From positions 1-11,267 of the forward strand of contig JAJYBW010000079.1 in NCBI GenBank assembly GCA_021778815.1: DNA of 11,267 nt. Direction: 5' to 3'. The notes under the pieces were generated by a model. The model did no database searches and was not told where the DNA came from. It was given only the letters and a program-made list of their open reading frames with translations. Made by a program: the position numbers and the translations under genes. The DNA is from Acidobacteriota bacterium (lineage in GTDB: Bacteria > Acidobacteriota > Terriglobia > Terriglobales > Acidobacteriaceae). Every line of letters starts with the position of its first letter. Within the stretch, counting starts at the first letter, position 1. Shown here in pieces: positions 1 to 5,871 of the stretch.

Positions 1-1853
1 AGGAAGGCGCGACCGGGCATGGGGACGCCGGGAATCTCGTCGTAGCCGGTATTGCTCAGGTTGGTCATCTGCAGAAACGGCTGGAATCGCCCGTGTTCAT
101 GCACCACGGAGACATCCCACACGGGATACGCGGTTTGTTGAAATCGCTGCTGCACACCCACCCGTGTGTTCACCATGACCCAGCGTCCAAGGTTGGAATA
201 CCAATTGAACACGGCGTTGTTGATCGGATAATTGAAGAGATATTCCGACTGCAGGCCGTTGAGTACGCTTTGCGCGCCATGCAACCAGGTATAGGCAAGA
301 TTCAACTGCTGGCCGTGACCCGCCTGCCAGGTTAACGAGGCTTCCGTGCCGGCGAAGGAGAATCCATTCAGGTTGGCGGCATGCCACAGCGCTGTCGGCG
401 AAGTTCGAACGTAGTCGATGAAGTTGCTCTGCGGCGAATAAAATCCTGTAACGGAGGCCGCCAGAGAACGACGCGGATACCAGTCGAAACCGCCTTCATA
501 GTCCCACGCCGACTCTGGCTTCAGGTGAGAATTGCCGACTGTCGTCGGGTCGCTGTAATAGAGATCGGTGTAGGTGGGCAATCGAAATCCGTAGCCGATT
601 GAAGCGCGTGCCTTCAGTTCCGGATGGATCCAATACGACGACGCGATTGCGGGGCTGAAGACGTCATAGCCTCCGCTGATAATTTCCTCGCGCGCCCCTA
701 AGGACAGCGTGGCGCGCTTCCACGAGCGCACGTCGAAGTCGACATAGCCTGAGCCCCAATTGCGCGCGTGAATGCCGAGATTGTTGCTGTGGATGGAATC
801 GCCGTCGAAGTCGAGCCCATAGTAGAGGCCGTTGGCCCCGCTCCACACTTTCTTGCGACGCAACAACGCCTGCCAACTCGAGTCGATATGATTGTTCGCG
901 TAGATGGCCGGGTCGTTGCGGAACAATACGAAATTGTCTGCGTGCCTGCGATAGGCGAAACCGCCATCCGTTACCGCTCCCAACCCCTGGCGAATGGAGG
1001 CGAACCAACCTTTCGTTCGCTCCCATGACGGATAGTTGCCATAAAAATTGTTGGCGCCGAAGGGTGTGTCGCTGCCTGCCAGCAGAACGTCGGTGGTGCC
1101 GAGGGGGGATTTCACCCATGTTTCCGTGCTCCCGTTTTCATTGCGATAGTCGCGGTCGTACATAAAGCCGGAAGAGAAATCGCGATGCCCGGCGATCTGC
1201 TCCGCCCAGTTGCCACGAACATAATTGCCGACAAAGGTTTGCTGATTTTCTCCGAAGCTGCCTGCACCGCCGGAGACCCAGAGCGAACTGGCGGCGGGGC
1301 GCGCAGTAAGAAAGTCCGCCACGCCACCCAACGCATCCGCACCATACAGCGTCGATCCGGCTCCATGCAGCACTTCGATGTTCGTCATGGCGTCGAGCGG
1401 AACCGGAAGGTCCAGGTTGTTGTGCGCCGTTTCTGCGTCATTCACGCGGAATCCATCGAGCAGCACCAGCGTCTGCTCGAACGACGTTCCGCGAATCGAT
1501 AAGTCCGCGGGATAGCCGCCGGCGCCGCGCTGATTCATCTGCACGGAGGAATCTGTGCGCAGGTAATCCTCCACCGTGTTGTAGGCGAGCGGGTGCTCCT
1601 GCGTATCCATCACCACGACGGAGCGGGCAGACTCGCCCAGAGAAATGGGATCGGGCGCGCCCAAAACCGTGACCGTGGTGCGCACGGTTTCTGGCTTCGT
1701 TTTCTTGGATGGCGTGGCATTCGCGCTGGCTGAGGGCGCGTCGGGAAGGGACGAACTCTGCTGGGAAAATCCGCAGAGAGCACTGCCGCACAGGAGAAAG
1801 GCCGCAAACCAGCGCGGTGGGGTCAAGCGGGCATCTCCCGAACAGGTGGGCAT
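1..1853 (-). CDS. TonB-dependent outer-membrane receptor, BtuB-like (3' end cut off by window edge)
   Basis: The minus-strand frame from ATG at 1853 is open to the window edge (617 codons, no stop). Residues 1-30 form a signal peptide: an Arg-containing n-region, the hydrophobic core FAAFLLCGSALCGF, then QQSSSLPDAPSA. A TonB-box-like TVRTTVTVLG lies near 57-65. The plug domain (about 70-185) shows YNTVEDYLR, LSIRGTSFEQTLVLLDGFRVND and IEVLHGAGSTLYGADALGGV, all typical plug signatures. The barrel carries GFRLPTYTDLYYS...GNSHLKPES near residues 420-450. The last visible residues, GVPMPGRAF, usually lie about ten residues from the C-terminus, so little is missing. By family, the protein imports a scarce ligand (cobalamin, siderophore or sugar) using TonB energy; the ligand cannot be read here and there is no room upstream for a cobalamin riboswitch. 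Neither candidate start has an SD; in-frame ATGs at 1898, 1901 and 1904 would add 15-17 residues. It is divergent from the MarR gene. Confidence 0.93.
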   Translation of the reverse strand, partial: MPTCSGDARLTPPRWFAAFLLCGSALCGFSQQSSSLPDAPSASANATPSKKTKPETVRTTVTVLGAPDPISLGESARSVVVMDTQEHPLAYNTVEDYLRTDSSVQMNQRGAGGYPADLSIRGTSFEQTLVLLDGFRVNDAETAHNNLDLPVPLDAMTNIEVLHGAGSTLYGADALGGVADFLTARPAASSLWVSGGAGSFGENQQTFVGNYVRGNWAEQIAGHRDFSSGFMYDRDYRNENGSTETWVKSPLGTTDVLLAGSDTPFGANNFYGNYPSWERTKGWFASIRQGLGAVTDGGFAYRRHADNFVLFRNDPAIYANNHIDSSWQALLRRKKVWSGANGLYYGLDFDGDSIHSNNLGIHARNWGSGYVDFDVRSWKRATLSLGAREEIISGGYDVFSPAIASSYWIHPELKARASIGYGFRLPTYTDLYYSDPTTVGNSHLKPESAWDYEGGFDWYPRRSLAASVTGFYSPQSNFIDYVRTSPTALWHAANLNGFSFAGTEASLTWQAGHGQQLNLAYTWLHGAQSVLNGLQSEYLFNYPINNAVFNWYSNLGRWVMVNTRVGVQQRFQQTAYPVWDVSVVHEHGRFQPFLQMTNLSNTGYDEIPGVPMPGRAF

Positions 1854-1941
1854 GGAGCAAACAACATAAGCGAAGCGATCAAGCCGAAACCTCTGCATCA
1901 TCATTCAGGAATTTCGGGGCCAGCACAACGATACTTTTGTC

Positions 1942-1969
1942 TTGTCCTAAATACTTTATCCTGTAAACT
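1942..1969 (+). promoter_or_regulatory. Candidate sigma-70 promoter of the MarR gene
   Basis: TTGTCC (1942-1947) and TAAACT (1964-1969) are separated by 16 bp; each matches the sigma-70 consensus at four of six positions. Transcription would begin about 7 nt after the -10, only a few bases before the ATG at 1980. That suggests a very short or absent leader and agrees with the lack of a Shine-Dalgarno sequence there. This is inference from sequence only. Confidence 0.4.
1953..1969. promoter_or_regulatory. Palindromic candidate operator between the divergent receptor and MarR genes
   Basis: The 17-bp element has the form A-N-TTTA-N5-TAAA-N-T, a dyad of the size bound by MarR-family dimers. Its right arm is the TAAACT -10 candidate of the rightward promoter. 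Its left arm read on the minus strand is TAAAGT, a -10-like hexamer for the leftward receptor gene, though I see no good -35 for that direction. A repressor bound here could therefore block both genes. Binding by the adjacent MarR protein is inference. Confidence 0.4.
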
Positions 1970-1979
1970 ATCTCCGCCT

Positions 1980-2423
1980 ATGATGCGCATTGAAGCCTTC
2001 CTCCGCGAGAGTCCCATGTTTACGGTGAAGCGTGCGGCGCTGCGTTTCGACGCAATCGCGGCCGAGGCCTTTGCTGCCGATGGCCTGGGATTTATGGAAG
2101 GCCTTGTCCTGGCGGCGATCTTCTTCGAATTTCCGCGCCCCATCAAGCCATCCCATCTGGCCGCAACTTTCACCACGACTCGGGGCAACATCAGTCATGC
2201 CATCTCTTCACTGGAAGCCAAGGGATTGCTGCAACGCAAGATCGATCCCGCTGATGCGCGCGGCTATCTGCTGACGCTGAAGCCGACGGGGAAGAGGTGC
2301 GCGCTGCGCGTCATTGCGGCCTTCGACAAGATGCAGCAGGGATTTGAACGCGAGGTGGGGACCGCTACTCTGGCGAACGCACTCAAGGTGATTCGTGCGC
2401 TTGAATCCTGCAAGCACGGATGA
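1980..2423 (+). CDS. MarR-family winged-helix transcriptional regulator
   Basis: This 147-residue protein has the usual MarR length and layout. The recognition region is about residues 57-83 (KPSHLAATFTTTRGNISHAISSLEAKGLLQR), and the wing follows as DPADARGYLLTLKPTGK (89-105), matching the family pattern DPxDxRxxxLxLTxxG. The flanking helices (15-50 and 106-145) would form the dimer interface. Such proteins usually act as dimeric repressors released by a small ligand or by oxidation. Cysteines at 107 and 144 are present, but nothing shows that they sense redox. The gene is divergent from the TonB-dependent receptor, so control of the receptor and of itself is the simplest guess. The ATG codons at 1980 and 1983 have no SD; a later ATG at 2016 would drop 12 residues. 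The rfbG gene begins 82 nt downstream. Confidence 0.9.
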   Translation: MMRIEAFLRESPMFTVKRAALRFDAIAAEAFAADGLGFMEGLVLAAIFFEFPRPIKPSHLAATFTTTRGNISHAISSLEAKGLLQRKIDPADARGYLLTLKPTGKRCALRVIAAFDKMQQGFEREVGTATLANALKVIRALESCKHG

Positions 2424-2489
2424 GGGTTCGCACTCGGTGCTGCCCATGGAATACACTGCAAAACGATACGCGGGTTCGGGCTCAGGATT

Positions 2490-2496
2490 GGAAAGG
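2490..2496 (+). promoter_or_regulatory. Ribosome binding site fixing the rfbG start at 2506
   Basis: GGAAAGG lies 9 nt before the ATG at 2506. It favours this start over the in-frame GTG at 2395 and ATG at 2446, which would add a low-complexity extension and, for the GTG, overlap the MarR gene. The protein from 2506 begins a few residues before the conserved FWRGKRVFITG stretch, as is usual for the family. Confidence 0.55.
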
Positions 2497-2505
2497 TATG
2501 GAAGC

Positions 2506-3618
2506 ATGGCTGCATTGGCTGATACATTCTGGCGCGGCAAACGCGTCTTCATCACCGGGCATAGCGGATTTAAAGGGGTCTGGCTGTCGCTGTGGCTTCA
2601 ATCGCTAGGGGCGGAAGTGTTCGGCTACTCGACTTCTGGGCCGGCTGCAGCGAGTGAAGGCAAGTTCGCGGTGCAGATGGAAACCTTTCGCGGAGATATT
2701 TGCGATGCCGACAAACTGCATCCTGCGCTGATCGCGACCCAGCCCGACATTGTGATTCACATGGCGGCGCAGCCCTTTGTGCGCAAGGCGCTGCAGGATC
2801 CTATCGGAACCTACCAGGCCAATGTGATCGGGACGGCGACGCTATTGGAAGGCGTGCGCCAGTGCGATTCGGTGCGTGCGGTTATCGTGGTCACGACCGA
2901 CAAATGTTACGAGAATCAGGATTGGGATTGGGCCTATCGCGAAGTGGATCGCCTGGGTGGCAGCGATCCGTACAGCAGCAGCAAGGCATGCATGGAATTG
3001 GTCGTCCGTTCGTTTCGCGATTCATTTTTCAATGGGAGAGGCGTGGGGGGTCGACGTGTCGGTGTAGCTTCAGCGCGCGCAGGAAATATGCTGGGCGGAG
3101 GCGACTGGGGAAAAGACCGGCTGGTTCCCGACATGATTCGCAGCTTCGCCGCAGGCACGGCCGTGGTGCTTCGCAATCCGACGGCAAAGCGGCCGTGGCA
3201 ATTTGTGCTGGAAACTTTGCGCGGATATTTGTTGCTGGCCGAAGCGCTCTATGAAGACCCTGCGCGCTATTCCGGTGGGTGGAACTTCGGGCCGGGGGCC
3301 AGCGAAGTGCGATCCGTCGAGTGGATTGTGGAGAAGCTGGCGGCCGCGTGGAGCGCGGAGGCGAAGTGGAGAATCCAGCCAGGCCAGCACCCGCAGGAGG
3401 TACCCATGCTGCGCCTCGACTGCGCGAAAGCCGCAAAGGAATTGTCGTGGACTCCGGTTCTCGATCTTGCCGAGGCTCTGCGGATGACGGTCGACTGGTA
3501 TCGCGATTTTTATGCAGGGAATAATGTCGCGGAAACGTATGCGGCACAGATTGCCGCCTATTCCGCTCGCTCCAACGCCAGGTGGGAGCTGCTTTCTCCG
3601 GCTGTGCGCGGAGCCTGA
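2506..3618 (+). CDS. rfbG: CDP-glucose 4,6-dehydratase (RfbG type)
   Basis: The 370-residue product is an extended short-chain dehydrogenase/reductase of the expected length. It converts CDP-glucose to CDP-4-keto-6-deoxyglucose, the entry point to 3,6-dideoxyhexoses and related sugars in O-antigen or other surface glycans. The NAD-binding motif is GHSGFKG (18-24). Catalytic features are the TTDKCYEN block (130-137), with the TDK triad typical of CDP- rather than dTDP-glucose dehydratases, and the YxxxK pair Y156/K160 in DPYSSSK. RAGNMLGGGDWGKDRLVPD (191-209) is a further family signature, and the C-terminal part (about 257-330) holds the sugar-nucleotide-binding region. No glucose-1-phosphate cytidylyltransferase or dehydrase partner lies in the window, so the CDP-glucose supply and the next step must be encoded elsewhere. 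The glycosyltransferase 51 nt downstream fits a surface-polysaccharide role. Confidence 0.93.
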   Translation: MAALADTFWRGKRVFITGHSGFKGVWLSLWLQSLGAEVFGYSTSGPAAASEGKFAVQMETFRGDICDADKLHPALIATQPDIVIHMAAQPFVRKALQDPIGTYQANVIGTATLLEGVRQCDSVRAVIVVTTDKCYENQDWDWAYREVDRLGGSDPYSSSKACMELVVRSFRDSFFNGRGVGGRRVGVASARAGNMLGGGDWGKDRLVPDMIRSFAAGTAVVLRNPTAKRPWQFVLETLRGYLLLAEALYEDPARYSGGWNFGPGASEVRSVEWIVEKLAAAWSAEAKWRIQPGQHPQEVPMLRLDCAKAAKELSWTPVLDLAEALRMTVDWYRDFYAGNNVAETYAAQIAAYSARSNARWELLSPAVRGA

Positions 3619-3656
3619 CGCCGCGATCCCGAACCCTGCCGCACGCCGGAATGCAA

Positions 3657-3662
3657 TACACT
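3657..3662 (+). promoter_or_regulatory. Candidate -10 element just upstream of the glycosyltransferase
   Basis: TACACT (four of six to the -10 consensus) ends 7 nt before the ATG at 3670, so transcription starting at the normal distance would begin at or next to the start codon. No SD is present and no clear -35 is seen. This would be a leaderless start internal to the rfbG-glycosyltransferase pair. Support is weak. Confidence 0.28.
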
Positions 3663-3669
3663 CATCCCT

Positions 3670-4491
3670 ATGCGCCCCACACTTTCTGTTGCTATGATCG
3701 CGCGCAATGAAGAGGCGAACCTGCCGCGAACGCTGGAGAGCGTGCGCTGGGTGGACGAGATTGTGATTGTCGATTCCGGATCGACGGATCGCACGCCGGA
3801 GATCGCTCGCAGTTACGGCGCGAAGCATTCCTTCAATCGAGATTTTCAGGGATTCAATCCGCAAAAGACCCTGGCCATTGACGCCTGCACCAGCGATTGG
3901 ATTTATCTGCTGGACGCGGATGAAGTCATGACCCCAGAGCTGGCCGAAGAAATTCGGCAGGTGCTGGAAAATCCGCGATTCGATGCGTATTGGCAGCCAC
4001 GCGTGAATCTATTTCTGGGCCGCTGGATTCGTCACGGCGGATTCTATCCCGACCACAAACTGCGCTTGTTCAAGCGAGGCACGGCACGCATGGCGGGGGC
4101 GGAACCGCATGGCACGCCCGAGTATGCCGGCCCCAAAGGCACCTTAAAAAACGATCTGCTGCACTATGCTTATCCGAAGCTCGAGCTTTACCTGGAGCAT
4201 ATGAACCGCTATAGCTCGCACAGCACCCGCGAGCTATTCGCCAAGGGGAAAACCAGTTCCTCATTGGGGGCGTTTGCCTGGAATACCATCCTGAATCCGA
4301 TCGCGACTTTCCTGAAGAATTACATCTTTCGCCTGGGATTTCTCGATGGCCCGGAAGGTTTCGTGCTGCATTTCAATCACTCGGTCTATATCCACTGGAA
4401 ATATGTCAAGGCTTGGAACGCAGGCAAACAGCTGCGCGCGGCCGAAGGTTCACAGCCGCACGCCGAGAATTGGAAGAATCCAGAAAACTAA
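3670..4491 (+). CDS. Family 2 glycosyltransferase, WaaE/KdtX-like
   Basis: The 273-residue protein has a GT-A fold: the N-terminal strand SVAMIARNEEANL (6-18), VDSGSTDRT (34-42), and the metal/nucleotide-binding LLDADE (80-85) after the QKTLAIDACTSDWIY stretch that marks the WaaE/KdtX branch. The middle has YWQPRVNLFLGRWIRHGGFYP and DHKLRLFKRG (108-137), followed by GAEPHGTPEY. The C-terminal FLKNYIFRLGFLDGPEGF (215-231) and HSVYIHWKYVKAW are also typical of the branch. Known relatives add glucose or similar sugars to lipopolysaccharide core; the exact donor and acceptor cannot be read here. There is no signal peptide or clear transmembrane helix, so it probably works at the cytoplasmic face of the inner membrane. 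It follows rfbG by 51 nt and may share its transcript. No SD precedes the ATG. Confidence 0.92.
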   Translation: MRPTLSVAMIARNEEANLPRTLESVRWVDEIVIVDSGSTDRTPEIARSYGAKHSFNRDFQGFNPQKTLAIDACTSDWIYLLDADEVMTPELAEEIRQVLENPRFDAYWQPRVNLFLGRWIRHGGFYPDHKLRLFKRGTARMAGAEPHGTPEYAGPKGTLKNDLLHYAYPKLELYLEHMNRYSSHSTRELFAKGKTSSSLGAFAWNTILNPIATFLKNYIFRLGFLDGPEGFVLHFNHSVYIHWKYVKAWNAGKQLRAAEGSQPHAENWKNPEN

Positions 4492-4527
4492 ACGAGTGGG
4501 ACTGGGGGAGGGCAACGTTGAACCGCG

Positions 4528-4884
4528 TTAGCCAACCAGGCCCGGCAGGGTCCATTCATGCGGTAACACGGACCTTGCGATTTCGACACATTTCGAGCGC
4601 GGAGCGAGCTCGATTCCACTTTCGGTCCATCGGCGAATCGAATAGACTTGCGAACAGTGTTCGCACAACCAGAAGTAGCGCCGTATCACCACGGGAAGCC
4701 TAATCTGAGCGGACGCTGACATCGCAGGGATCTGAAACGTACCGCCTTTGGGGTTGTTGGCACAGGCAATTGCCTCGGGGGAAATCGTCTGGGCCGAGGG
4801 CTTACGCTCCATCAGAAATAGACGGCCGCCGCGCAGATACTTCAGTTCTGCGCTGCAATCTTTATTTGCACATGTCATATTCAT
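4528..4884 (-). CDS. Small probable zinc-binding protein of unknown function
   Basis: The 118-residue product has a CxxxxC pair at residues 5 and 10 (CANKDC) and a CxxC pair at 74 and 77 (WLCEHCS), a split arrangement that could bind one zinc ion like a zinc ribbon. Between them are KYLRGGRLFLMERK (15-28) and RRYFWLC (68-74). From memory, short proteins with a CxxxxC...YLxxGRLF...FWLCxxC layout recur in Acidobacteriota genomes as uncharacterised genes; I could not search for this. An additional cysteine sits at 41. The tail after 80 has no recognisable motif. The start is ATG at 4884, with GAGG nine nt upstream on the minus strand; ATG at 4878 is an alternative. It is convergent with the glycosyltransferase (36-bp gap) and stands alone, with a hairpin-rich leader region upstream. 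Function is unknown. Confidence 0.72.
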   Translation of the reverse strand: MNMTCANKDCSAELKYLRGGRLFLMERKPSAQTISPEAIACANNPKGGTFQIPAMSASAQIRLPVVIRRYFWLCEHCSQVYSIRRWTESGIELAPRSKCVEIARSVLPHEWTLPGLVG

Positions 4885-4896
4885 GGTGCTCGCCTC

Positions 4897-4919
4897 GGTT
4901 ACTTACTTTAGTAAGAACC
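4897..4919. repeat. Inverted repeat GGTT-A-CTTACT-TT-AGTAAG-AACC
   Basis: CTTACT (4902-4907) and AGTAAG (4910-4915) form a perfect 6-bp dyad with a TT centre. It is extended by GGTT/AACC with one unpaired A on the left. It lies 13 bp upstream of the zinc-binding gene's ATG, where a bound protein or hairpin could affect expression. It could be an operator or a leader hairpin near the ribosome binding site; role unknown. Confidence 0.55.
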
Positions 4920-4959
4920 CACCTGAGCAGAAAAGGGTTGGCTAAAAAACTCAGTATGC

Positions 4960-4990
4960 AGTAAGAGAAATGGTAGCTTTCTCGCTTACT
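4960..4990. repeat. Imperfect 11-bp stem-loop reusing the AGTAAG/CTTACT unit
   Basis: AGTAAGAGAAA (4960-4970) pairs with TTTCT-CG-CTTACT (4978-4990), leaving a 7-nt loop and a CG bulge. The outer six bases are the same unit as in the 4897-4919 repeat but in the opposite order. TTACTTAC also occurs twice, at 4899-4906 and 4986-4993. Confidence 0.55.
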
Positions 4991-5007
4991 TACCGGGGGG
5001 AAAACGA

Positions 5008-5027
5008 ATTCGATCTGAGGATCGAAT
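5008..5027. repeat. Perfect 8-bp hairpin, loop TGAG
   Basis: ATTCGATC (5008-5015) and GATCGAAT (5020-5027) are perfect complements around a TGAG loop (CTCA on the other strand). No run of T follows on either strand, so it is not an intrinsic terminator of the usual kind. Confidence 0.5.
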
Positions 5028-5123
5028 CGCCGGATCTCCCGGAGGAAAGAAATCCGTCGCAAAGCTGTTTCGGGGGACGAAAAGCTGCTGACGGCTTCAT
5101 CATACTCTTCAAAAGCGGCCAGA

Positions 5124-5148
5124 AAATATACAACAATTGTGAATATTT
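5124..5148. repeat. AT-rich palindrome centred on ACAATTGT
   Basis: AAATAT (5124-5129) and ATATTT (5143-5148) flank the perfect 8-bp palindrome ACAATTGT (5133-5140), with 3-nt and 2-nt spacers. It is AT-rich within GC-rich DNA and overlaps the candidate minus-strand promoter, so an operator is the simplest reading. Confidence 0.45.
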
Positions 5149-5169
5149 ACTCCTGGACCGAGTCGTCAA
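5142..5169 (-). promoter_or_regulatory. Candidate minus-strand promoter for the zinc-binding gene
   Basis: On the minus strand TTGACG (5169-5164, five of six to the -35 consensus) is followed after 16 bp by AATATT (5147-5142, four of six to the -10). A transcript from here would have a leader of about 250 nt containing the hairpins described, before the ATG at 4884. It may instead be chance in an AT-rich patch. Confidence 0.3.
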
Positions 5170-5208
5170 CAGTCACGCTATCGGGTCCCGCAGCGGCAGC
5201 AACTCTTG

Positions 5209-5871
5209 TCAGTCCGTAGAATCGAATCGCAGCTGAATGCGACCGGATGGGTCGGCATTGGCGCGAATGCCGGCCAGGGTGGGGACTCTCCAGTTGGCAT
5301 CTGTCAAGGTTTCAGGGGGATACGTCGTCAAGACTGCCAGCACTGGACATCCGGCCGCTTTCCCTGACTTCACTCCAGCCGGAGCATCTTCCACCACCAG
5401 GCAATCCGCGGGCGTGGCGCCCAGCAGCGCGGCGCCGTGCTGGTACGGTTCTGGATGAGGCTTCCCTTGCTGGACTGTTTCGGCGGTAACAAAATGCCTG
5501 GGGATGAGGATGCCCGCATGGGCCATGCGGCTCCGCGCCAGGCGTTCCGTGGCGGAAGTGACCACCGCCCAGGAGCCTTCCGGCAGGGAGGCCAGCAATT
5601 CCTTCACCCCTGGTAACACCACGAGACCTTCATTGTCCTCGACTTCCAAATCTTCGATGAAGCGAAGCTCGGTGGCGTCATCCAGATCTGGCCGCAGCGT
5701 GCGGACCGTCTCAATGGCCCGGCGGCCGTGGGCCAGGTGGATGGCGTAGTCGGGGTCGAGGCCGCGCGATTCGGCGTAGCGCTGCCAGCTGCGTTCGACC
5801 GAACCGATCGAGCTCATTAGCACGCCGTCCATGTCAAAAAGCAGGCCGCGAACCTGCAGGTCAACCTTCAT
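5209..5871 (-). CDS. HAD-IA family sugar-phosphatase-like hydrolase
   Basis: The 220-residue protein carries all four HAD motifs: the nucleophile loop FDMDGVL (D13, D15), the second-motif Ser/Thr in VVTSAT (103-108), the conserved Lys in GKPHPEPY (K137), and the acidic pair in VVEDAPAG (E161, D162). An alpha-helical cap (about 20-90) with HGRRAIETVRTLRPDLD resembles the glycerol-3-phosphate/sugar-phosphate phosphatases of the GPP1/DOG/YfbT group. Its expected reaction is removal of phosphate from a small sugar or polyol phosphate in the cytoplasm; the substrate cannot be assigned from sequence. Its ATG overlaps the hexomutase stop as ATGA, so the two are translationally coupled. Being last in the GDP-mannose cluster suggests that it acts on a hexose phosphate of that pathway, but this is inference. 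No clear terminator follows. Confidence 0.9.
   Translation of the reverse strand: MKVDLQVRGLLFDMDGVLMSSIGSVERSWQRYAESRGLDPDYAIHLAHGRRAIETVRTLRPDLDDATELRFIEDLEVEDNEGLVVLPGVKELLASLPEGSWAVVTSATERLARSRMAHAGILIPRHFVTAETVQQGKPHPEPYQHGAALLGATPADCLVVEDAPAGVKSGKAAGCPVLAVLTTYPPETLTDANWRVPTLAGIRANADPSGRIQLRFDSTD

Larger units (their letters stand above)
4885..5208. other. Gene-poor spacer rich in inverted repeats
   Basis: These 324 bp lie between the end of the HAD gene and the start of the small zinc-binding gene, both on the minus strand. I see no convincing gene, RNA gene or insertion sequence. The stretch contains four dyads (listed separately) and a locally AT-rich patch near 5120-5150. Its likely content is the promoter and a long leader of the zinc-binding gene. 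Confidence 0.6.

Noticed and set aside
664..1119. Minus-strand 151-codon open frame inside the receptor gene
   Set aside because: It is out of frame with the receptor, Arg-rich, and lacks any domain. The receptor frame is continuous from 1853 to the window edge with clear family motifs, so this is a shadow.
1438..1860. Minus-strand 140-codon frame beginning just before the receptor start
   Set aside because: Low-complexity Arg/Ala-rich translation in a different frame from the receptor. The receptor frame has a signal peptide and plug motifs.
1854..1979. Cobalamin riboswitch upstream of the BtuB-like receptor
   Set aside because: Only 126 bp are available, with no B12-box-like core; the space is explained by divergent promoters.
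3029..3864. Long minus-strand frames (210 and 264 codons) opposite rfbG and the glycosyltransferase
   Set aside because: They are antisense to two well-supported genes and read as Arg/Pro/Ser-rich sequence without motifs, as expected of complement frames in GC-rich DNA.
4492..4527. Bidirectional terminator between the convergent glycosyltransferase and zinc-binding genes
   Set aside because: No GC-rich stem followed by a T run is visible on either strand in this short gap.
4970..5236. Plus-strand 88-codon open frame in the spacer
   Set aside because: No recognisable domain, only a weak AAGAGA before the ATG, runs antisense into the HAD gene's 3' end, and covers all the inverted repeats from 4970 on. 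I cannot fully exclude a small gene, but support is too thin.
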